From an uncultured Erythrobacter sp. (GTDB taxonomy: Bacteria > Pseudomonadota > Alphaproteobacteria > Sphingomonadales > Sphingomonadaceae): 6,451 nt of DNA. The notes beneath the pieces are model-generated. The model worked only from the letters and a program-made list of their open reading frames with translations, had not been told where the DNA came from and did no database searches. Positions within the stretch are counted from its first letter, which is position 1. Each line of letters begins with the position of its first letter. Positions 1-4,310 of this stretch are shown one piece after another. The DNA lies in NCBI GenBank assembly GCA_947258465.1, contig CAMYIQ010000245.1, positions 1 to 6,451 of the forward strand, given 5' to 3'. Position numbers and translations under genes: made by a program.

Positions 1-228
1 ACGGAAGACCACGAGACGGCGCTGGCACTGGGCGCTGGATTTGGCCAGGGTTTCTACCTCGGTCGTCCTCTATCCCGGGGCGGAGTGCTCGATTTGCTGC
101 GGCAGCACCGACCGCGCCTGTCGGGCGATATGGAAAGTTTCCGGGGCCTCCATGCAAGCGGGCGGGGCACGCTCAAAGCCGATGCCATGGGCGGAATGCG
201 ATCGCTTCCTGTCCCGGCAAACCGCTAG
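1..228 (+). CDS. EAL-domain protein, C-terminal fragment (cyclic-di-GMP phosphodiesterase type)
   Basis: Reading frame 1 is open from the first base to a TAG at 226-228, giving 75 residues with the start outside the window. Residues 1-35 match the end of EAL domains: TEDHETALALG followed by AGFGQGFYLGRPL and a short helix (VLDLLRQ). This corresponds to the family's final 'GVET-(E)-x-LG-x-(Y/F)-GQG-(Y/F)-x-x-x-RP(L)' block, the last strand and helix of the barrel. EAL proteins hydrolyse the second messenger c-di-GMP to pGpG, affecting motility and biofilm. The metal-binding and catalytic residues (EAL, the DDFG/T region, the first part of EGVE) lie upstream of the window, so activity cannot be judged, nor whether a GGDEF, PAS or membrane domain precedes it. 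Roughly 38 residues after the domain, rich in G, R and S, resemble nothing I recognise and may be a flexible tail. The gene converges with the muramidase gene 38 bp away. Confidence 0.82.
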   Translation, partial: TEDHETALALGAGFGQGFYLGRPLSRGGVLDLLRQHRPRLSGDMESFRGLHASGRGTLKADAMGGMRSLPVPANR

Positions 229-266
229 CAAGCCTGCGGTCCACGCGCAGTGTCGGCGCTCGGGTT

Positions 267-1055
267 TCAGATTGCAGCCAGTGCCGCCCAGGTCTTTTTG
301 CCGACCAGACCATCGGCGGTCAGGTCTTTCGATTTCTGAAAAGCGATCACCGCCCGTCTGGTAATCGGTCCGAAATAGCCGTCGGCGAGAATATTCAGAA
401 GGTTCTGCACCGCGCTGACCTGGTCTCCCCGATCTCCCTGCCGCAGCAACGGCCGTGCGGGGTGCGCAAATCGTTCGCGCGCGGCATGAAAGCGATAGGA
501 AGCTTTAAGCTTCTCGTCATACCTGTTGGCGCGATATGCCGGGCCATTATAGCCGCGCGCGAATTGTGCCCAGTCACGGCGAACGAGCGCGGCGTCCAGC
601 TTGCTCGACTTCACGAACGCGACGAATGCACCGAGCTGGGCGGGCTCGCCCGAGACCATGGCGGAAACGAAGTTTTCGACATCGTCGAAGCCGCATATGC
701 GATAATTGTCGCCCATGATCTGGAAGGCCCCCCAACTTGCCGATCGCAATGCTGCGTCGCGATTGAGGTCGATCGCCTGAGCAAGTCGGTCGTATTCCTC
801 GCTGCCGCCCCTGTATCCGCCCCATTCGGGCTGCGAAATGGCCGGATGAGAGCGGTCGTACCGGCGTTTCGTCAGGCGCGAGAAATAGTGTCTCTCGAAC
901 AGGATCTTGGGGCGCTTGTCGGCGAGGAAACCGCCGCGACTTTCGACATCGATCACCGCGCGCACGGCGGCGACCGGGCAGCCGATGTCGCGGGCGGCCT
1001 TATCTATGGCTTCGTCATCGAGTGGCGATGCCGGGCCGGCAAATTCCAATGGCAT
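267..1055 (-). CDS. N-acetylmuramidase (DUF3380/PF11860 type) with C-terminal peptidoglycan-binding domain
   Basis: A complete protein of 262 residues. Residues about 15-195 resemble the N-acetylmuramidase family (formerly DUF3380) known from phage endolysins, which cuts the glycan strand of peptidoglycan. Visible landmarks are VIDVESRGGFL (34-44), where Glu38 is the probable catalytic acid, KILFERHYFSRLT (50-62), SASWGAFQIMGDNY (105-118) and FARGYNGPAY (165-174). Residues about 201-261 form a PG_binding_1 domain: LRQGDRGDQV, then DGYFGPITRRAVIAFQ, then DGLVGKKTWAALA. The ATG at 1053-1055 is supported by GGAG at 1063-1066, seven bases upstream. There is no hydrophobic N-terminal signal or lipobox, so export would need a holin, lysis or a dedicated secretion system; none is encoded within the window. 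The catalytic domain comes first and the binding domain last, opposite to the order I recall for Salmonella phage 10 Gp110. It could be a domesticated endolysin, a remnant lysis gene or a secreted effector; the sequence does not decide. Confidence 0.88.
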   Translation of the reverse strand: MPLEFAGPASPLDDEAIDKAARDIGCPVAAVRAVIDVESRGGFLADKRPKILFERHYFSRLTKRRYDRSHPAISQPEWGGYRGGSEEYDRLAQAIDLNRDAALRSASWGAFQIMGDNYRICGFDDVENFVSAMVSGEPAQLGAFVAFVKSSKLDAALVRRDWAQFARGYNGPAYRANRYDEKLKASYRFHAARERFAHPARPLLRQGDRGDQVSAVQNLLNILADGYFGPITRRAVIAFQKSKDLTADGLVGKKTWAALAAI

Positions 1056-1164
1056 GGCTCTTCTCCATCCTGCGTCTGCCCAAGACGACCGGCGCGAGGC
1101 AAATCGCGGCCCGGGTCATCTCGGTGCGACTCATGATGACGAGCGTTCTGCGTGTAGGAAAGCT

Positions 1165-1180
1165 GCCCGGGTCGCCGGGC
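1165..1180 (-). terminator. Short GC hairpin in the gap after the thiolase-like gene (weak terminator candidate)
   Basis: GCCCGG (1165-1170) and CCGGGC (1175-1180) form a perfect 6-bp GC stem closed by a 4-base loop. On the minus strand the stem is followed by AGCTTTCC, which has only a short T run. It lies about 97 bases past the thiolase-like stop codon and about 110 bases before the muramidase start. The missing U-tract makes intrinsic termination doubtful, and GC-rich DNA produces such stems by chance. Confidence 0.2.
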
Positions 1181-1206
1181 GGGGCCCATGGCGGCGCGGC
1201 CGGATT

Positions 1207-1236
1207 TTCATGCAAGAACCGACGACGCGTTGTCAG
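1207..1236 (-). promoter_or_regulatory. Possible promoter for the muramidase gene (weak)
   Basis: On the minus strand CTGACA (1231-1236) matches the -35 consensus at five of six bases. It is followed after 18 bases by CATGAA (1207-1212), which matches the -10 consensus at only three of six. It would place the transcript start roughly 145 bases upstream of the muramidase ATG. The 221-bp gap after the thiolase-like gene makes a separate promoter plausible, but this match alone is weak. Confidence 0.2.
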
Positions 1237-1254
1237 GTTCATCGTCGAAGCAAC

Positions 1255-1278
1255 GATGTGAGCAGCCGGGATCACATC
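1255..1278. repeat. Perfect 7-bp inverted repeat over the thiolase-like stop codon
   Basis: GATGTGA (1255-1261) and TCACATC (1272-1278) are exact reverse complements separated by 10 bases. The right arm overlaps the TGA stop of the thiolase-like gene (1277-1279, minus strand). As RNA it would form a 7-bp stem with a 10-base loop just after the stop, followed by a poor U-tract (GTTGCTT), so a transcript-end hairpin is possible. As DNA the TGTGA...TCACA half-sites resemble those of the Crp/Fnr family, but the usual six-base spacer is ten here. Confidence 0.45.
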
Positions 1279-2782
1279 AGTCGACGTGCCAAATAGCGAT
1301 ATCGTCACCATTACGGCGGATCGTTCCGCGCGTTCCGACAGGCTCTGTCTCTCCATCGGTCAAAAAGGCGATCGTTTCGACATTCTCGGCGGGAATGCGG
1401 GCAAGGGTGCGAGCCCCCTCGGGTGTCCGTGCGACGACAACTCCCGATCGCGGCGCTCCATTGCGACCGTAATGCACCGTATAGGTCTCGATCTGGGCGG
1501 GTCCGCTATAGTACTCGTCGAGCGGCGGTATTTCGCCGCGCCGCTGGTCTGCATCGGCCTGATAGCCGAATTCCTGCGGGAAGACTGCATCGACGGGATG
1601 GCCGGAAAGGAGGATCGTATGGTTGTGCGTGGCATAGCCGCCATTGGCGAATAGCAGACCCTTGTCCGCCGTTCCGCGAAGGGTCTCGACCATCGCAGCA
1701 ACGGCGTGGCTCATATAATTGCCGATCGGCCCGCCGCCGAAAGTGAGGCCGCCGAAGACTGTGGCCGGCTTGTCGACCGGCCATCCGAGCACGCGGCGCG
1801 CCATCTTCGGCACACACGGAAAACAGCTATAGAGTTCGACATGCGCGAGATCGCCGACAGTGACGGCGTTCAGTTCCAGCGTTTTCTCGAGCGAGACGAC
1901 CAGGCTGGGCGAGGCATCGTAGCGATCGCGTTCGAGAAAATTGCCGCTTTCGTGCGCGGCTGCGCCGTAGCCGACATGGACAAGACGATCGCTCGCGATT
2001 CCTCGGCGCTTGGCTTCGGCAAGCGAGGTCATGATGAAGCCGGCGCCCTGATTGACCGAGGCATTGGCGACCTGCAGCTTGGTGTAGGGGAAAGCGATCG
2101 GCCGGTTGCTCTCCGACGGCGTAACGATGTCTTCGGCCGTGACGGGGGTCCGGATCCATGCCCCGTCGTTCTCGGCCGCAACCTCGCTCATTCGCGCCCA
2201 TATCTGGCCGCTCTCCGCCTGTCCTTCGGCGAGGGACTGGCCATATGCGACGCGCCCTGCATTCTCGTATAACGGATAAACATCGGTCGGGACGACCAGA
2301 CCATAGCTTTGTGCATAGCCCTTGCGCACGCGGTGCGTCGCATCGCGCAGGGCATTGGGTTTTTCGCCAGTCGCGTCCTTTTTCATGGCGGCAAGCCCGG
2401 CTGCGGTCCGGAGCGCTTCGCCGCCGGTAACGGCGCAGATTTTCGCATCTCCCCGACCGATCCGGTTGGCCTCTTCGTTCATCAACAGGATCGGGCTGTC
2501 GCCATTGGGCATGGCGGTTTGCATGCGGTGGGACGGATCGATCCCGAGCCTGTCTGCCACCTTTTCGTCGACCGGGTTGAGTTGCGGCCAGCCGAGCTGT
2601 GCGACAACGGCCAGCGAATCGCAATCGGCAAGCAGGCCGCGCCCCGCATCCACATCGGCGCGGCGCAGTGCCTCGGCCATCAGCCCGACAGGGTCGAGGC
2701 CGTCGCCGGGCTGTTCGGGCCGGTCGTTGATCTGCCCCACGCCGACGATGACGGGAATTCTCTCGGGGTCCTGCTGTGGCAC
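1277..2782 (-). CDS. Thiolase-like protein (TLP1 type, annotated acetyl-CoA acetyltransferase) with extra C-terminal domain and no classical catalytic residues
   Basis: A complete protein of 501 residues, about 100 longer than a classical thiolase. Residues about 8-270 and 271-400 follow the two thiolase halves: VIVGVGQIND at the start, a GRGDAKICAVTGGEA segment (109-123), and GGLTFGGGPIGNYM (344-357). Residues about 410-501 are an extra beta-rich domain of the kind described for mycobacterial thiolase-like protein type 1. Aligned by spacing, the nucleophilic Cys of the CxSG motif is Gly94, the NEAF/HDCF motif reads YSCF (318-321), the His of GHP is Gly351 and the second Cys of CxG is Ala379. 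The thiolase fold is therefore clear, but acyl transfer by the usual mechanism is not expected. The role is unknown; CoA-ester or lipid handling is a family-based guess. It starts with GTG. It is separated from the outer-membrane factor by 105 bp and may be transcribed independently. Automatic annotation would probably label it acetyl-CoA acetyltransferase, which likely overstates what is known. Confidence 0.87.
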   Translation of the reverse strand: MPQQDPERIPVIVGVGQINDRPEQPGDGLDPVGLMAEALRRADVDAGRGLLADCDSLAVVAQLGWPQLNPVDEKVADRLGIDPSHRMQTAMPNGDSPILLMNEEANRIGRGDAKICAVTGGEALRTAAGLAAMKKDATGEKPNALRDATHRVRKGYAQSYGLVVPTDVYPLYENAGRVAYGQSLAEGQAESGQIWARMSEVAAENDGAWIRTPVTAEDIVTPSESNRPIAFPYTKLQVANASVNQGAGFIMTSLAEAKRRGIASDRLVHVGYGAAAHESGNFLERDRYDASPSLVVSLEKTLELNAVTVGDLAHVELYSCFPCVPKMARRVLGWPVDKPATVFGGLTFGGGPIGNYMSHAVAAMVETLRGTADKGLLFANGGYATHNHTILLSGHPVDAVFPQEFGYQADADQRRGEIPPLDEYYSGPAQIETYTVHYGRNGAPRSGVVVARTPEGARTLARIPAENVETIAFLTDGETEPVGTRGTIRRNGDDIAIWHVD

Positions 2783-2789
2783 GCATGTT

Positions 2790-2795
2790 CTCCTC
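2790..2795 (-). promoter_or_regulatory. Ribosome-binding site that selects a GTG start
   Basis: The minus strand reads GAGGAG here, seven bases before the GTG at 2780-2782 that opens the thiolase-like frame. An ATG at 2784-2786 lies between them but is in another frame and only three bases from the Shine-Dalgarno core, too close to be a good start. The thiolase homology (VIVGVGQIND at residue 11) fits the GTG start. Confidence 0.7.
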
Positions 2796-2850
2796 TCGCA
2801 GCCATGCGTAGCAAGCGAGTTTCACGCTGCAACCGAAAGTTCAAAAGGGA

Positions 2851-2877
2851 GGCTGGCTGGGCTGGCTGGGCTGGCTG
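2851..2877. repeat. Three exact tandem copies of a 9-bp unit
   Basis: The unit GGCTGGCTG on the plus strand occurs at 2851-2859, 2860-2868 and 2869-2877 without a mismatch. GGGG and a degraded TGGC follow. Each unit contains a smaller GGCT/GCTG periodicity. It lies in the 105-bp gap between the stop of the outer-membrane factor gene (2888-2890) and the thiolase-like start, beginning about 69 bases upstream of the GTG. It is outside both reading frames. Such repeats can change copy number by replication slippage. Confidence 0.85.
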
Positions 2878-2887
2878 GGGTGGCAGG

Positions 2888-4297
2888 TCACTCGGGTCGG
2901 TCGAGCCCGCCTCCGAGTGCTACGAACAGGGTGGTTCCATTTTGGAGATAGGCGCGCTGTGTCGTCAGCAATTGTTGCTGGGCGGAGAACAGGTTGCGCT
3001 CCGCGTCGAGCACCTCGAGATAATCGGCAACCCCTTCACGGTATCGCAACTTCGCAAGTCGCGCGATGCGCTCCTGCGCGGCAACGCCCTGCTCCTGCGC
3101 AGCTACCTGTTCAGCCAGCCAGCGCCGTCCGGCCAGGCCGTCCGAAACTTCGCGAAAAGCTGTCTGCACGGCCTTTTCGTACCGCGCCACCTGTTCGACT
3201 TCCCGGGCCTTGGCGAGGTCGAGCTTCGCCTCGCGCGCACCCCAATCGAAGATCGGCAGCGAAATTTCAGGACCGAAGGACCAGGAAAGGCCGTCTGATC
3301 CGAACAAGCCACCAAGGTCTGTCGAGGCAAAACCGGCGCTGCCGGTCAGCGAGATCGTTGGGAAGAACGCCGCGCGCGCCGCACCGATATCCGCACGGGC
3401 GGCGCGAAGCTGCTCCTCGGCGGCCACGATGTCGGGACGCAGCAGGATTAGGTCCGACGGCGTGCCTGCGTCGAGCACCATGCCGTTATCCTGCGCTTCC
3501 ATCGGGAAGGCTTGCGGCAGGTTGGCAGGAATGCTTCCGCCGACGAGGACAGCGAGCTGGGCACGCAGCTTAGCCTTTACCAGTCGCTCCGCCGCGAGCT
3601 GCTGTTCTGCGGTCGTCAGGAGGGTCTCCGCCTGGCGAAAGGGGAGGGCCGAGGTGACGCCCGCATCGAGCCTAAGGCGCGCTATTCTCAAGGCTTCCTG
3701 CCTGCTTTCGAGCGTAGCTTCGGCCAAATCCACCTGCGCTTCGGTTTCGAGCAATTCGAAATAGGTAGAGGCAGTGTCCGCAATCAGCGATAGGTAGAAG
3801 GCTCGCTGGTTGGCCTCCACTGCCAGGTATTGTGAGAGGGCGGATTCCGACAGATTTGCCACCCGCCCCCAGAAATCGAGTTCGAATGACGAAACCCCGA
3901 CACCGACCTCGAACAGGTCTCCGATCACCGGTGGGTCGGCGTCCGATCGGGCGGTGCTCGGCGGCGTACGGTTGCGCGATGCCGCGGCAGAGGCGATGGG
4001 TGTCGGGAGACGCCTGCTGTCCTCGATACGATATTGGGCGCGTGCCTGTTCGATACGGGCAGTTGCCGCGATGAGATCGCGATTGTTGGCAACGGCCGCG
4101 TCGATCAGAGCCACCAAGCGCTGGTCGGTGAACCACTCGGAATAGGACAGCGTACCGGCCGTCACGGTCCCGTCGGGCCGGTATTCGGGAGCGTATACCG
4201 CCGGGCTGGCCAGAGCGGGACGTTCATGATCGGGGGCCATATTGACGCAGCCGGCCAGTGCCAGCGCTATCACGCTCACCGCAGATATTCGGTTCAT
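2888..4297 (-). CDS. Outer-membrane factor lipoprotein of an RND efflux pump (NodT/OprM family)
   Basis: A complete protein of 469 residues, the normal length for this family. It forms the trimeric outer-membrane and periplasmic channel through which an RND pump expels drugs or other toxic compounds. The N-terminus is a lipoprotein signal ending in the lipobox LAGC, with Cys17 as the lipidated residue and Val at +2, which suits outer-membrane sorting. Two outer-membrane-efflux repeats follow: about 58-255, with the typical FELDFWGRV at 138-146, and about 278-462, with TPSDLILLRPDI (279-290), the helix IGAARAAFFPTISLTG, FGPEISLPIFDWG, and YREGVADYLEVLDAERNL near the end. The start at 4295-4297 overlaps the permease stop as ATGA and has AAGGAG seven bases upstream. 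It is the last clear gene of the pump operon. Substrates cannot be read from this protein. Confidence 0.95.
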   Translation of the reverse strand: MNRISAVSVIALALAGCVNMAPDHERPALASPAVYAPEYRPDGTVTAGTLSYSEWFTDQRLVALIDAAVANNRDLIAATARIEQARAQYRIEDSRRLPTPIASAAASRNRTPPSTARSDADPPVIGDLFEVGVGVSSFELDFWGRVANLSESALSQYLAVEANQRAFYLSLIADTASTYFELLETEAQVDLAEATLESRQEALRIARLRLDAGVTSALPFRQAETLLTTAEQQLAAERLVKAKLRAQLAVLVGGSIPANLPQAFPMEAQDNGMVLDAGTPSDLILLRPDIVAAEEQLRAARADIGAARAAFFPTISLTGSAGFASTDLGGLFGSDGLSWSFGPEISLPIFDWGAREAKLDLAKAREVEQVARYEKAVQTAFREVSDGLAGRRWLAEQVAAQEQGVAAQERIARLAKLRYREGVADYLEVLDAERNLFSAQQQLLTTQRAYLQNGTTLFVALGGGLDRPE

Positions 4298-4310
4298 GCC
4301 GCTTCTCCTT
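4294..4310 (-). promoter_or_regulatory. ATGA overlap and ribosome-binding site coupling permease and outer-membrane factor
   Basis: The permease stop TGA (4294-4296) and the outer-membrane factor ATG (4295-4297) share bases in an ATGA quartet. AAGGAG (4305-4310) lies seven bases before the ATG, inside the last codons of the permease. This is the standard arrangement for translational coupling, and places both genes on one transcript. Confidence 0.88.

Noticed and set aside
234..250. CTGCG/CGCAG stem in the convergent gap as a bidirectional terminator
   Set aside because: Only five base pairs with a seven-base loop and no T-tract on either strand; chance occurrence is likely.
41..364. 107-codon plus-strand frame beginning with MARVST
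   Set aside because: It overlaps the EAL-domain frame, which has clear family motifs, and runs into the muramidase gene. It has no recognisable domain.
1255..1278. The inverted repeat as a true Crp site
   Set aside because: The TGTGA and TCACA half-sites are separated by ten bases instead of six, which is not compatible with a standard Crp dimer site. It is kept only as an uncharacterised inverted repeat.
1015..1356. 113-codon minus-strand frame spanning the gap between the thiolase-like gene and the muramidase
   Set aside because: It overlaps both neighbours in another frame, its internal ATG codons lack a Shine-Dalgarno sequence, and the protein looks random. I see no credible small gene in 1056-1276.
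2309..3298. 329-codon open frame on the plus strand across the thiolase-like start and the outer-membrane factor end
   Set aside because: It crosses two well-supported minus-strand genes and the tandem-repeat gap, matches no family, and is the antisense shadow expected in GC-rich DNA.
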